Notes: generated by a model from the sequence alone, not told the origin. A DNA stretch of 64,000 bases from Saprospiraceae bacterium (GCA_016717145.1 JADKGD010000008.1:186001-250000); one strand, 5' to 3'; numbered from the stretch's first letter, positions 46,701-56,972 are shown. Numbers and translations: made by a program.

Positions 46701-47592
46701 GTTGGATTATTCTCAGGTAGATTATTCAGGATGGACAAAAGAGAGTTCGAATAATGAAATGATTGCCAAACTATTACACAATTATTCTATTAAGGTTAAT
46801 GAAGAATTAGGTAGATATAAACGTGAAAAGTTTAACATCAGTATTGGGGATGAATTGCCTGCAGGCGTACTTAAACTGGCAAAAGTTTATTTGGCCAAAA
46901 AGAGAAAACTGAAAGTAGGAGATAAATTGGCGGGAAGACATGGAAATAAAGGTATAGTATCCAGAATTGTAAGAGACGAAGATATGCCTTATTTGGAAGA
47001 TGGAACTCCGGTGGATATCGTACTCAATCCGTTAGGCGTACCATCAAGGATGAATCTTGGTCAAATATTCGAAACCGTATTGGGATGGGCCGGTAAAAAC
47101 TTAGGTATAAAGTTTGCTACTCCAATTTTTGATGGCGCGAGCCTTGATGAAATTGAACAATATATCGAAAAGGCCGGCTTACCGGCTTATGGACAAACTT
47201 ATCTTTATGATGGTGAAACAGGTGATAGATTTCACCAGCAGGCAACTGTAGGGGTTATTTATATGTTGAAACTGTCACACATGGTAGATGATAAGATGCA
47301 TGCAAGATCAATCGGACCATACTCGCTTATCACTCAACAACCATTAGGTGGTAAAGCTCAGTTTGGAGGTCAGCGATTTGGAGAGATGGAAGTATGGGCA
47401 CTTGAGGCTTATGGTGCAGCAAATATTCTCCGTGAATTATTGACTATTAAATCTGATGATATTATAGGTAGAGCAAAGGCATATGAAGCCATTGTGAAAG
47501 GTGATAATATCCCTGATTCTAATATTCCTGAGTCATTTAATGTATTGGTGCATGAATTGAGAGGTTTAGCCCTGGATATTAAATTTGATTAA
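43771..47592 (+). CDS. rpoB: DNA-directed RNA polymerase subunit beta
   Basis: A complete 1273-residue beta subunit. The rifampicin-site block reads GTSQLSQFLDQTNPLSEITHKRRISALGPGG in two contiguous parts and has wild-type residues at the positions equivalent to E. coli D516, H526 and S531, so no classical resistance substitution is seen. The catalytic-region motif RHGNKGIVSRI and the C-terminal GKAQFGGQRFGEMEVWALEAYGA are intact. The acidic insert region near 890-910 (DTKLGEEELTNDIPNVSEE) is normal for Bacteroidota. It lies 173 bp after rplL and 34 bp before rpoC. Confidence 0.99.
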   Translation: MTSNGVATAAGNSRVNFGKIKLANQYPDLLEIQIKSFQEFFQLETTPENRGNEGLYRVFQENFPISDARSIFVLEFLDYFIDPPRYTIEECMQRGLTYSVPLKAKLRLSCNDEEHVDFQTIVQDVFLGNIPYMTNKGTFMINGAQRVVVSQLHRSPGVFFSQTFHPNGTKIFSARVIPFKGAWMEFATDINSVMYAYIDRKKKFPVTTLLRAIGFDSDRDILNLFDLAEEITTDKQSLKGAIGRKLAARVLRKWTEDFVDEDTGEVVTIERNEIILERDVVLDEDNIDLIADVDTDTIILQKENLDEDYSIIYNTLQKDPSSSEVEAVTQIYRQLRGTDPPDEETARGIIDKLFFSDKRYNLGEVGRYKINRKLKLEISRETLVLTKEDIISIVKYLVSLVNQKAELDDIDHLANRRVRTVGEQLYAQFGVGLARMTRTIRERMNVRDNEVFTPIDLINARTLSSVINSFFGTSQLSQFLDQTNPLSEITHKRRISALGPGGLSRERAGFEVRDVHYSHYGRLCTIETPEGPNIGLISTLCVHAKVNKMGFLETPYRKVTDGIVDMSGDILYLSAEAEDYRRIAQANAQISETGAFTTDRIKSREHGEFPVLAPNELEYMDIAPNQIVGVSASLIPFLENDDANRALMGSNMQRQALPLVRPKSPIVGTGLEAKVAEDSNMLINAEGEGTVDYVDANEIVIRYDRSDEEMLVSFDDNIKKYNLTKFIRTNQGSCINLKPIVKKGQRVKKGSLLCEGYATENGELALGQNLMVAFMPWKGYNFEDAIVLSERVVKEDIFTSLHIESYEIDVRDTKLGEEELTNDIPNVSEEATKDLDENGIIRIGAWVKEGDILIGKITPKGESDPTPEEKLLRAIFGDKAGDVKDASLKASPSTQGVIIDKQLFARAKKDKFQKVQEKELLSKLEDTHAINMNELKTILVDKLMTLLEGKISEGVRSIYNEELIPKGAKFTPKSFKELDYSQVDYSGWTKESSNNEMIAKLLHNYSIKVNEELGRYKREKFNISIGDELPAGVLKLAKVYLAKKRKLKVGDKLAGRHGNKGIVSRIVRDEDMPYLEDGTPVDIVLNPLGVPSRMNLGQIFETVLGWAGKNLGIKFATPIFDGASLDEIEQYIEKAGLPAYGQTYLYDGETGDRFHQQATVGVIYMLKLSHMVDDKMHARSIGPYSLITQQPLGGKAQFGGQRFGEMEVWALEAYGAANILRELLTIKSDDIIGRAKAYEAIVKGDNIPDSNIPESFNVLVHELRGLALDIKFD

Positions 47593-47626
47593 AAAACAAT
47601 TCTTTAACGTCATATAATTTTTTATT

Positions 47627-50600
47627 ATGCTAAAAAAGAAGGGTGTAAAACCTACCAAAGGATTTGAGTCTATTACTATAAGTCTTAGTTCTCCGGATGA
47701 AATTCTAGAAAGATCTTATGGTGAGGTATTAAAACCAGAAACTATTAATTACCGATCATATAAACCAGAAAGAGATGGTTTATTTTGTGAAAGAATATTT
47801 GGTCCGGTGAAGGACTATGAATGTTATTGTGGTAAATATAAAAGGATTAGATACAAAGGCATCGTTTGTGATAGATGTGGTGTAGAAGTTACAGAAAAGA
47901 AAGTCAGAAGAGAACGTATGGGGCACATAAAACTTGTGGTACCTGTAGTTCATATATGGTTTTTTAAGTCGCTTCCAAATAAGATTGGATACCTTTTGGG
48001 CTATTCATCAAAAAAATTGGAGTCAATTATCTATTACGAAAGATATGTGGTAGTCCAACCAGGTGCTAAAGAAGGTAATATTAACAAGCATGACTTGCTT
48101 ACTGAGGAAGAGTACTTTGATATCTTGGACACTTTGCCAAAAGACAATCAATTATTGGATGACAATGATCCAAATAAGTTTATTGCCAGAATGGGTGCTG
48201 AAGCAGTAAAAGATCTTTTAGAAAGAATTAAATTGGATGAGTTATCATTTGAATTACGACATCAGGCCGCTAATGAGACGTCTCAACAAAGAAAGTCTGA
48301 GGCATTGAAGCGATTGAGGGTGGTCGAAGCATTCAGAGATGGATTGGCAAGCACCGACAATAGACCTGAATGGACAATTATTCAATATCTTCCTGTAACA
48401 CCACCTGAATTGAGACCTCTGGTTCCTTTAGATGGTGGTAGATTTGCAAGTTCTGATTTGAATGATTTGTATAGACGTGTTATCATAAGAAACAATCGTC
48501 TTAAGCGATTATTGGAAATCAAAGCTCCAGAAGTAATCCTTAGAAATGAGAAAAGAATGCTTCAGGAAGCAGTGGATTCGCTCTTTGATAACTCTAGAAA
48601 ATCAAATGCTGTTAAAGCGGAAGGTGGAAGATCTCTTAAGTCATTGAGTGATGTTTTAAAAGGTAAACAAGGACGTTTCCGTCAGAATTTATTGGGTAAA
48701 CGTGTCGATTATTCCGGACGATCTGTAATAGTGGTTGGGCCTACTTTACTCTTACATGAATGTGGTATTCCTAAAGGAATGGCAGCAGAGTTGTTTAAGC
48801 CGTTTATTATCAAAAAACTTATTGAGCGAGGTGTTGTCAAAACCGTAAAATCAGCTAAAAAACTTGTTGATAAAAAGGACCCTGTTATTTGGGAAATCCT
48901 TGAAAACATTCTTAAAGGACATCCTGTATTATTAAATAGAGCTCCTACTCTGCATCGACTTTCAATCCAGGCTTTTCAACCGAGATTGGTTGAAGGTAAA
49001 GCAATTCAGCTTCACCCATTAGTCTGTGGTGCATTCAATGCGGATTTTGATGGTGACCAAATGGCGGTGCATGTACCATTGGGACATGCTGCTATATTGG
49101 AGGCTCAGATGTTGATGTTGTCTGCTCACAATATGTTAAATCCTCAGGATGGATCGCCGGTTACATTGCCATCTCAGGATATGGTTCTTGGTTTGTATTA
49201 TCTTACTAAGCCAAGAAAGTCAGCGGGTGAAATAAAAGTAAAAGGAGAGGGAAGTACATTTTATAGTGCTGAAGAAGTAATCATTGGCTTTAATGAAGGA
49301 AAGGTAGATCTTCATGCAGTAATTAAAGTTCGTGCAAGGGTAGAAGATGAAGAAGGTAATATGGTTACAAAAATAATTGAAACAACAGTAGGTAGGGTTA
49401 TTTTCAACCAATCTACACCAACGTTAGTTCCATTTATCAACCAGCTAATGACCAAGAAGAGTCTTAAAAAGATCATTAGTGACATTATTATAAGAACGGA
49501 TTTTGGGGTTACTGCCAAGTTCCTGGATGAAATAAAAGACTTAGGATTTTTCTGGGCTTATAAAGGAGGACTTTCTTTTAATCTTGGAGATTTAATTACG
49601 CCAAGTATCAAGGAGCAAACTTTGCTCGATGCACAGGAAGAAGTTGATGAAGTTTGGGAAAACTATAATATGGGTTTGATTACACCTAATGAAAGGTATA
49701 ATCAGGTCATTGATAAGTGGACTTTTGCAGATAATAAAATTACTGAAAATTTGATGCGTGAAATAGCACAACATAAGCAAGGTTTCAATTCCGTGTTTAT
49801 GATGCTTGATTCAGGTGCCAGAGGGTCTAAACAACAGATAAAGCAATTATGTGGACTAAGGGGATTGATGGCTAAACCAAGAAAATCAGGTGACACAGGA
49901 GGGGCTATTATTGAAAACCCAATCCTGGCAAACTTCCTTGAAGGCCTTTCAGTTTTGGAATATTTTATTTCTACCCACGGTGCTCGGAAAGGTCTGGCTG
50001 ATACGGCATTGAAAACGGCAGATGCAGGTTATCTTACAAGGAGACTTGTTGATGTTGCGCAAGACGTAATTATTACTGAAGAGGATTGTAAAACCTTACG
50101 TGGTATCGACACAGAAGCATTAAAAGATAATGAAAATGTGATTGAAACACTAGGTTCTAGAATTGTTGGAAGGTATTCATTATACGATGTTAAAGATCTT
50201 ATAACTGACGAAGTTTATGTAGAAGCAGGTGAATATATTTCTCCTGAAGTTGCTGCAAACATTGAGCAATCGGGCATTGAAATGGTAACAATCAGATCTG
50301 TCTTAACTTGTGAAACTAAGGTTGGGGTGTGTGCCAGATGTTATGGTAAGAACCTTGCAACCGGAAGAAGAGTAGAGACAGGCGATGCAGTTGGAATTAT
50401 TGCAGCACAAAGTATTGGTGAACCTGGAACACAATTAACTTTGCGTACTTTCCACGTCGGTGGTATTGCATCAGTATTAAAAACAGAATCTGAAATAGTA
50501 TCAAAATTTGATGGTGTTCTGGAATTTGACAATGTTAAGGTTACTGAACAGATTGAAGGCGGGTCAAAGACACAGGTTGTTTTATCACGATCAGGAGAGA

Positions 50601-51886
50601 TAAGGGTGATGGATTCTGAGACCAAAAAATTGTATAATTCTTATTTCATTCCATACGGTTCGACCTTACTTGTTAAAGATAAACAAAAAATCACAAAAGG
50701 TCAGACTATATGCGATTGGGATCCGTTTAATAATTTGATTATTTCTGAATTTGGAGGAATTGCAAAATTTGAAGATATTGAGGAAGGTGTTTCTTACCGG
50801 GTAGAAAGAGATGATCAAACAGGATACGCAGAGAAAGTTATCATTGAGGCAAAGAATAAGAAAAAAATTCCGGTTATCAAGATTATTTCTTTAGGTGGTG
50901 AAGAATTGAAAACGTATAATCTACCGGTTGGAGCATACATTTCAATAGAAGACAATGCGGAAATAGTACCTGGTCAAAAGATTGTAAAGATACCAAGGAA
51001 TCTGGGTAAGATTCAGGATATTACGGGTGGACTTCCTAGAGTAACTGAGTTGTTTGAAGCCAGGAATCCATCAAACCCCGCAGTCACCGCTGAAATAGAT
51101 GGTATCATTACATACGGAAAAGTTAAGAGAGGAAATAGAGAGATATTTATTGATGACGAAAAGACCGGGCAAAGAAGGAAGTATTTGGTAGGACTATCAA
51201 AACACTTACTTGTACAGGAAGGGGATTTTGTAAGAGCAGGTATGCAGTTATCAGATGGCGCTGTTGCACCTTTGGACATTCTAAATATTAAAGGACCTTT
51301 TGCCGTGCAATCGTATTTGGTAAATGGTGTTCAGGAAGTATATCGTTCTCAAGGTATTGCCATAAATGATAAACATATTGAGGTAATCGTTAGGCAAATG
51401 ATGAGAAGGGTTGAAATCGTTGATCCGGGAGATACTACTTTCCTTGAAGGAGAAGCTGTTGACAGACATGAATTTAATGAGCAAAATGACTGGATTTTTG
51501 ACAAAAAAGTAGTGACTGAGCCAGGAGACTCTCCAAATCTGAAAGCAGGCCAAATCGTGTCTATCAGACAGTTGAGGGAAGAAAACTCTAATCTTAAACG
51601 AAATGATAAAAAATCGGCTGAGGTAAGAGATGCTGTATCTGCAACATCCAGTGTTATTTTGCAAGGTATTACCAGAGCTTCCCTTGGGGTTGAAAGTTGG
51701 ATTTCTGCCGCTTCATTCCAGGAAACTACAAAAGTACTTAGTACTGCAGCTATTGCCGGTAAGCGTGATAATTTATCTGGATTGAAGGAGAATGTTATTG
51801 TCGGTAAAAATATTCCTGCAGGCACAGGATTACGTAAATTTAATGATATCGTAGTAGAGGCAATAAATGAATACAATGTAGTATAA
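47627..51886 (+). CDS. rpoC: DNA-directed RNA polymerase subunit beta'
   Basis: A complete 1419-residue beta' subunit. The N-terminal zinc site is CYCGKYKRIRYKGIVCDRCG, the active-site metal motif NADFDGDQMAVH, the bridge-helix region GLRGLMAKPRKSGDTGG.IIENPI, and the second zinc site CETKVGVCARCYG. The trigger-loop region and the C-terminal domain ending near KFNDIVVEAINEYNVV are present. Last gene of the operon; a terminator follows 33 bp downstream. No indel is seen over the 8 kb of rpoBC. Confidence 0.99.
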   Translation: MLKKKGVKPTKGFESITISLSSPDEILERSYGEVLKPETINYRSYKPERDGLFCERIFGPVKDYECYCGKYKRIRYKGIVCDRCGVEVTEKKVRRERMGHIKLVVPVVHIWFFKSLPNKIGYLLGYSSKKLESIIYYERYVVVQPGAKEGNINKHDLLTEEEYFDILDTLPKDNQLLDDNDPNKFIARMGAEAVKDLLERIKLDELSFELRHQAANETSQQRKSEALKRLRVVEAFRDGLASTDNRPEWTIIQYLPVTPPELRPLVPLDGGRFASSDLNDLYRRVIIRNNRLKRLLEIKAPEVILRNEKRMLQEAVDSLFDNSRKSNAVKAEGGRSLKSLSDVLKGKQGRFRQNLLGKRVDYSGRSVIVVGPTLLLHECGIPKGMAAELFKPFIIKKLIERGVVKTVKSAKKLVDKKDPVIWEILENILKGHPVLLNRAPTLHRLSIQAFQPRLVEGKAIQLHPLVCGAFNADFDGDQMAVHVPLGHAAILEAQMLMLSAHNMLNPQDGSPVTLPSQDMVLGLYYLTKPRKSAGEIKVKGEGSTFYSAEEVIIGFNEGKVDLHAVIKVRARVEDEEGNMVTKIIETTVGRVIFNQSTPTLVPFINQLMTKKSLKKIISDIIIRTDFGVTAKFLDEIKDLGFFWAYKGGLSFNLGDLITPSIKEQTLLDAQEEVDEVWENYNMGLITPNERYNQVIDKWTFADNKITENLMREIAQHKQGFNSVFMMLDSGARGSKQQIKQLCGLRGLMAKPRKSGDTGGAIIENPILANFLEGLSVLEYFISTHGARKGLADTALKTADAGYLTRRLVDVAQDVIITEEDCKTLRGIDTEALKDNENVIETLGSRIVGRYSLYDVKDLITDEVYVEAGEYISPEVAANIEQSGIEMVTIRSVLTCETKVGVCARCYGKNLATGRRVETGDAVGIIAAQSIGEPGTQLTLRTFHVGGIASVLKTESEIVSKFDGVLEFDNVKVTEQIEGGSKTQVVLSRSGEIRVMDSETKKLYNSYFIPYGSTLLVKDKQKITKGQTICDWDPFNNLIISEFGGIAKFEDIEEGVSYRVERDDQTGYAEKVIIEAKNKKKIPVIKIISLGGEELKTYNLPVGAYISIEDNAEIVPGQKIVKIPRNLGKIQDITGGLPRVTELFEARNPSNPAVTAEIDGIITYGKVKRGNREIFIDDEKTGQRRKYLVGLSKHLLVQEGDFVRAGMQLSDGAVAPLDILNIKGPFAVQSYLVNGVQEVYRSQGIAINDKHIEVIVRQMMRRVEIVDPGDTTFLEGEAVDRHEFNEQNDWIFDKKVVTEPGDSPNLKAGQIVSIRQLREENSNLKRNDKKSAEVRDAVSATSSVILQGITRASLGVESWISAASFQETTKVLSTAAIAGKRDNLSGLKENVIVGKNIPAGTGLRKFNDIVVEAINEYNVV

Positions 51887-51918
51887 TAAAATTGCCCTAT
51901 AAACGGACATATTAAAAT

Positions 51919-51952
51919 GGGTCTATGTAATTTATTACGTAGACCCGTTTTT
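51919..51952 (+). terminator. Rho-independent terminator after rpoC
   Basis: A stem of about 12 bp (GGGTCTATGTAA with TTACGTAGACCC, one wobble), then GTTTTTGTT. It separates rpoC from the converging SprB-repeat gene. Confidence 0.85.
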
Positions 51953-51992
51953 GTTGAACAATATTTTAATATTTAACTTTACAATCAATTTA

Positions 51993-54900
51993 TTATTCTG
52001 AAATTAAAATTTTCTTTGCGATAACAAATTCACCGATGTTGATTTGAACATAATACAAGCCGCCTGGAATATGATTTGTATTAATGTATTCAATATTTGT
52101 GTTTTGTTCCTGATAAATATTTTGCCCTTGAAGATTGAAGATAGCAATTTTAACCACGTTAAAATTTGTATTATTTTTAATGTATAAAATATCTGTAACA
52201 GGGTTTGGTGCAATGTGCACATTGGAAACTACTTCTTCATGTGTGCCATTAGGCGCCTGAAGTAAAATATTAGGTGTTGTTAATTTACAACCAGCATTAT
52301 CAGTGACCTGCAAAACATAAGTTCCTGTCATAAGATTTGTTATACTTGCTGTAGTACCAATATTTACGCCATTCTTTGTCCATAAGTAATTTAAGTTTCC
52401 CTCACCACCTGATATTAAAGCATTAAGGGATCCATCTTTGCTAATTGATGAAGTCGGCTGAACAATAATTAAATTATCAAGGTTGATTGGAGGATGAACT
52501 GAATTTATCAGAATGTTTGGGATGATAGAGAGACACATCATACTGTCTTGTATAATAATGGAGTATGTTCCTGCCGGTACTGAATCAAGCGGATAATGCA
52601 ATAATTCAGAACCAGAAAACAACTGAATATCATAATCTTCGAAATCACCGGAAATATTTAAATTTATTTCTCCATCATAAGTATTAAAACAAGTAGGATT
52701 TACTAATTCGTATGTTGCAGACAGAGCGCAATTTCCACCACCAACTACTCCAAATCCAGATGATGAACAATCGTTGGAGTCCAAAATTTGAAATGTATAA
52801 AGTCCAGGGGCCAGACTGTCTATGGCAAAATCAGATTCTCCGTTACTCCATAAAATATTAAAAGGCGATGTTCCACCTATTGGTGTAACTGTTATCATCC
52901 CATCATTCATTCCTGACTCAGATTCATCAACAATATTTATAATAAACTCTAAACTATCCGGTTGTTCAACATTGAAAGTATCTAGTTTTAAACAGCCATT
53001 TTGATCGGTAATAGTAAGTTGATATATTCCTGCAGACAAATTTGATATCGTATCATCATTTTCATTATTAGACCAATGGTACATCAAATTTCCAACCCCC
53101 CCTGAAGTTGTAAGTGATATTTGACCATTCGATTCTCCAAAACATATAATAGAATCCAGCTGCGCTTCATCAATATTGATTAGTGGCGCATTTATCACAT
53201 GATAAGTGTAGTTTTTGGGACAATTATTACTATCAGTAATTGAAATAGTATAAGATCCAGTTCCAAGACCATTTAAGTCAAGTGTTGTTGTATTATTGGA
53301 CCAAACATAATTTAAGACACCAGTGCCACCTGAAAGCTGTAACGATAAAGAACCGTTATTAGGTTCTCCAAAGCATAAAATTGTGTCAGACTGAAGAATT
53401 GATGAAATTATTTCCCCGGGTTGTGTGATATTAATACTTAATGGAATGCTTTGACATCCTGCTTGATTTGTTCCTGTTACGGTATACATTCCTGCTGTAA
53501 CATTAAGTATTGAAGCAGCTGTACTACCATTTGACCAAAGATAAGTAAACCCTGGAGAAGGTACAATAGAGGCTGCCCCTGAAGCAGTACCATTGCATGT
53601 TACATTGGTAACCGTATTCTGAGAAAGATTAAATGAGGCATTAGTACCAACTGTAAAACTGTTTGAGGCTGTACAATTATTTACATCAGTTGTAGTAACA
53701 GTATAAATGCCGGCAGCCAAATTAAGTATAGAAGATGAAGTGAGTCCATTGTTCCAGAGATATTGATATGGATTTGATCCGTTACTTGAACTTACACTCA
53801 ACGCACCATTATTAACCCCAATACATGCTGCAGGAGTATTATTCATCAGATTGATTGCGATTGGTAAGGGCTGGGTTATGGTTACATTTCCTGAAGTTGT
53901 ACAGCTTTGGCTATCTGTTACAGTTATGGTGTAAGTTCCTGCTGCTAAATTAGTTTTAGTGCTTGATGTTCCACCATTACTCCAAATATAGGCATACGCT
54001 CCGTTGCCTCCGACACCTGTAATGGTGGCTCCTCCATTTGATCCACCATTACAGGAAACATTCATAATGGAGCTAACATTTGAAGTAAGTAAAGTCGGTT
54101 GTGAAATGGAGTAGGAAGAAGCCTTTGAACACCCTGTTCCGTTATCTGTAACAGTTACAGTATAAGAGCCTACAGAAAGATTGGATATCGTGTTTGTACT
54201 AAACCCATTTGACCATGCGTATACAGGAGACCCTATTGTGCCACCAGTACCAACAGTCAATGTGCCGTTTGCCAAACCATTACAAGTCACATTTTGCTGA
54301 TTTGTAACTTGGATGGTAAGCCCAATCGGTTGGGTAATGGTCACGCTTGAAATTTTCTGGCAATCAAAAAGGTCAGTAACTGTGATCATATAAGTACCGG
54401 CTATCAGGTTATTTTGTGTACTTGAAATACCTGTTCCTGTTGCCCCGTTTGACCATTGATATGAATAAATTGGAGTGCCGCCTGAAAATGTTACTGTTGC
54501 TGAACCATTATTTCCACCGTTACAAGTAACATTATTAATATTTGAAAAAGTAGCTGATAACACTAATGGTTGGGTAATTGTAAATGTAGAAGTTTTGGTA
54601 CAAAGTACTGCATCAGTTACTGTTACTGTATAAGATCCTGCAGTAAGGTTAGAAATAGTGCTCGAAACACTTCCATTAGTCCATGAATATGATATTGGAT
54701 TAGAACCACCATTAACAATGACAGTAGCAGATCCATTCATTCCGCCATTACAACTAATATTAGTTTGATTACCAGTCAACACCATGTTTGGTGAAGTTGA
54801 TACAGTGGCTACTCTAGTTGTTGAACATGAATTGATATCTGTAACAGTGACCGTATAGTTGGCGGCTGAAAGATTTGATATGATTGCATTAGTACCACCG

Positions 54901-55814
54901 TTAGTCCAGTTATATGTAAATCCACCTGATCCTCCGGAAGCGGAAACTGATGCCGTACCATTAGTGGCACCAACACAAACTACAGAACCGAAGGCTGATG
55001 CTGTGATTGTTGGTGGAGCACTAATATTTGTTGAAGCTGTTGATGTTGTACCAGCATTGTCTGTTACAGTTACAACTGCCAATCCGGAAGGTAAATTAGT
55101 TGGAGAAGCAACATTGGACCCATTATTCCAGGCATAAAGATACGGTGTTATACCACCTGTCGGTGAAGCAGTCGCACTACCATTACTAAGATTGGCACAT
55201 GTTACATTTTGAACATTGTTTAAAGTTACAACAAGCGGCATTGTATTATTACCCATTATAGGAATAATCTGATTAGTGAGCACAACAAGATCATTTTGAT
55301 TTCCATCTCCATTATTTGCAATAACCGCGGAAGCATAAAACTTGATGTTTGGATTAGATCCTGTAGAAGCTGGTGCTGTCCAGTCTACTGAGAATGAAAT
55401 TTCATTAGAAACCGGAAAGTTTTGAGCAGGACTATGACCGAAATATTTTTTACCTCCAAATACAGTTTTTATTTCAGCAAACGGATCAGTTTCAGTCATC
55501 GAACCGGCATTTGTATTTGTTCCAGTCAATGCCAATAATTGAAAACCGCCACGGACTGCATTTCCATTAGGATTGGTTACAGTGACCGTAATAGTATATG
55601 TATCCCCTGTCATGATTGTAGTTGGGAGTCCTGAAATTATAACTTCACCATCAAAAGATCCATTGCCGCCTGTATGGCATTGACCACAACTACTGTCGCC
55701 AGGTGCGCCTGTGTATCCTGCCGAGCCCGAGGTAGGGTGGGAACCTGAACTTGCCAGTGCCATCAAAAATGTAATGACTGCTGCACCTACAACAGTGTTT
55801 TTATTAATCTTCAT
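51993..55814 (-). CDS. SprB-repeat T9SS surface protein with CxxCH N-terminal domain
   Basis: An intact 1273-residue secreted protein. It has a signal peptide (MKINKNTVVGAAVITFLMALASS), then a 'choice-of-anchor V'-like beta domain (about 30-190) that opens with GDSSCGQCHTGG, a CxxCH haem-type motif (Cys43, Cys46, His47). About 13 SprB-type repeats of about 75-80 residues follow (about 195-1165), each with 'CNGxxNGSAT...YxWSNG...ISNLxAGxYTVTVTDxxxC'. A T9SS type A sorting domain closes it (APNPVTDILYIKN to the end). SprB repeats occur in gliding adhesins, so surface adhesion is inferred. The CxxCH may bind haem or metal, or form a disulfide. The gene is monocistronic and converges with rpoC. 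Confidence 0.88.
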   Translation of the reverse strand: MKINKNTVVGAAVITFLMALASSGSHPTSGSAGYTGAPGDSSCGQCHTGGNGSFDGEVIISGLPTTIMTGDTYTITVTVTNPNGNAVRGGFQLLALTGTNTNAGSMTETDPFAEIKTVFGGKKYFGHSPAQNFPVSNEISFSVDWTAPASTGSNPNIKFYASAVIANNGDGNQNDLVVLTNQIIPIMGNNTMPLVVTLNNVQNVTCANLSNGSATASPTGGITPYLYAWNNGSNVASPTNLPSGLAVVTVTDNAGTTSTASTNISAPPTITASAFGSVVCVGATNGTASVSASGGSGGFTYNWTNGGTNAIISNLSAANYTVTVTDINSCSTTRVATVSTSPNMVLTGNQTNISCNGGMNGSATVIVNGGSNPISYSWTNGSVSSTISNLTAGSYTVTVTDAVLCTKTSTFTITQPLVLSATFSNINNVTCNGGNNGSATVTFSGGTPIYSYQWSNGATGTGISSTQNNLIAGTYMITVTDLFDCQKISSVTITQPIGLTIQVTNQQNVTCNGLANGTLTVGTGGTIGSPVYAWSNGFSTNTISNLSVGSYTVTVTDNGTGCSKASSYSISQPTLLTSNVSSIMNVSCNGGSNGGATITGVGGNGAYAYIWSNGGTSSTKTNLAAGTYTITVTDSQSCTTSGNVTITQPLPIAINLMNNTPAACIGVNNGALSVSSSNGSNPYQYLWNNGLTSSSILNLAAGIYTVTTTDVNNCTASNSFTVGTNASFNLSQNTVTNVTCNGTASGAASIVPSPGFTYLWSNGSTAASILNVTAGMYTVTGTNQAGCQSIPLSINITQPGEIISSILQSDTILCFGEPNNGSLSLQLSGGTGVLNYVWSNNTTTLDLNGLGTGSYTISITDSNNCPKNYTYHVINAPLINIDEAQLDSIICFGESNGQISLTTSGGVGNLMYHWSNNENDDTISNLSAGIYQLTITDQNGCLKLDTFNVEQPDSLEFIINIVDESESGMNDGMITVTPIGGTSPFNILWSNGESDFAIDSLAPGLYTFQILDSNDCSSSGFGVVGGGNCALSATYELVNPTCFNTYDGEINLNISGDFEDYDIQLFSGSELLHYPLDSVPAGTYSIIIQDSMMCLSIIPNILINSVHPPINLDNLIIVQPTSSISKDGSLNALISGGEGNLNYLWTKNGVNIGTTASITNLMTGTYVLQVTDNAGCKLTTPNILLQAPNGTHEEVVSNVHIAPNPVTDILYIKNNTNFNVVKIAIFNLQGQNIYQEQNTNIEYINTNHIPGGLYYVQINIGEFVIAKKILISE

Positions 55815-56111
55815 AAATAGATATTTAATTAATCCTATAAGCTGGAATAAAACGAATATTACACAATCAACCCTACTTTGTTAACTCCTTAAAGGAAATT
55901 AAATCCAAAATTAAATAATATTTAATATTATCCTTTGATTAATGTTTCTTAATCAATAAATGTACTCTTTTAAGACAATTGATATGTTTTGTTTGCTGAA
56001 ATATGGAATGATTGTCAACATTTTATAATGTTAAATCCTACTTGTTTGCTAAATGAATAATAAAACTAAATAGCTTGTTTAGAAATTGGGCATTGTTGTG
56101 ATAATACCCCA

Positions 56112-56972
56112 TTAAACAGGGCGATAATTATCCTTTTTTGCTAAAGCTCTTGTGACCATTTTATCTGCCCATTTATCGGGAAGCCAAAAAGCAAGTAACT
56201 TAAACATAAATTTGTTTCGATGAACAATATATCTTGATTTTGGATTGGAGCTGGTTATTATTTTCAGAATAATGCTACTTATGACGGAAACTTCCAGTGC
56301 TGATTTTTCCGCATTTTCAATCATTTTATTGGCAGAGCTTAAAATTTCTTTATATTCTTCCTGATCATATTTATCCATTGAGCCTAAGTTTTTACGCCAT
56401 ATTTCTGTTTTAATGGGCCCGGGTTCTATGGCAATCACTTGTATTCCAAAATTAGACAATTCCCTGCGATAGACATCAGTCATACTTTCTAAGGCATGCT
56501 TTGATATACAATATGCGCCATTATATGGCGAATTAAATAAACCGGAAACTGAGCTAATGTTAATTATTTTTCCTGGTTTGTGCTGCAATTCTTTTTTAGT
56601 ACCCAGATAAGGTAAAAGTTGATTTGTAATGCGCCTTACTGATTTTACATTTACATCGAGCACCATTTCCAAATCTTCTTCACTGAGAAACTGAAGTGGG
56701 CCAGGGACTGCTATTCCGGCATTGTTGATAAGACATTTGAGTCCGTTTTTTTCTAATAAAGGCAAAATACTTTTAATTTCATTAGTCATTGACATTTGGT
56801 CACGAACATCAAATAGCAACACAGTGCATGCTTTTCCAAATTCGGATTCCAGCCTGATCTTATCGCTTTCCTTACGTACAGTGCCTATAACATGATATCC
56901 GTAATTAATCAACGTTTTGAAAGTTTCGAATCCAATACCTGTAGAAACACCTGTGATAAATATATATTCCAT
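56112..56972 (-). CDS. Short-chain dehydrogenase/reductase
   Basis: A 286-residue classical-type SDR. The cofactor motif is TGVSTGIGFE (residues 8-17), the structural motif NNAG (about 88-91), catalytic Ser in NISSVSG, and YxxxK in YCISK. The C-terminal extension of about 40 residues with RNKFMFKLLAFWLPDKWADK resembles retinol-dehydrogenase-like and sterol-type SDRs, suggesting a hydrophobic substrate or membrane association. The basic residue after the glycine motif (RKES) favours NADP(H). Transcribed alone from a box at 56998; substrate unknown. Confidence 0.9.
   Translation of the reverse strand: MEYIFITGVSTGIGFETFKTLINYGYHVIGTVRKESDKIRLESEFGKACTVLLFDVRDQMSMTNEIKSILPLLEKNGLKCLINNAGIAVPGPLQFLSEEDLEMVLDVNVKSVRRITNQLLPYLGTKKELQHKPGKIINISSVSGLFNSPYNGAYCISKHALESMTDVYRRELSNFGIQVIAIEPGPIKTEIWRKNLGSMDKYDQEEYKEILSSANKMIENAEKSALEVSVISSIILKIITSSNPKSRYIVHRNKFMFKLLAFWLPDKWADKMVTRALAKKDNYRPV

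Noticed and set aside
51349..51876. 175-codon minus-strand ORF opposite the end of rpoC
   Set aside because: Long only because rpoC codon use leaves the antisense frame open. No start context or family resemblance.
52000..55250. Regularly spaced similar DNA segments suggesting a repeat array or CRISPR
   Set aside because: The period of about 230 bp matches SprB protein repeats within one intact gene, and the copies are diverged. No short identical repeats with unique spacers.
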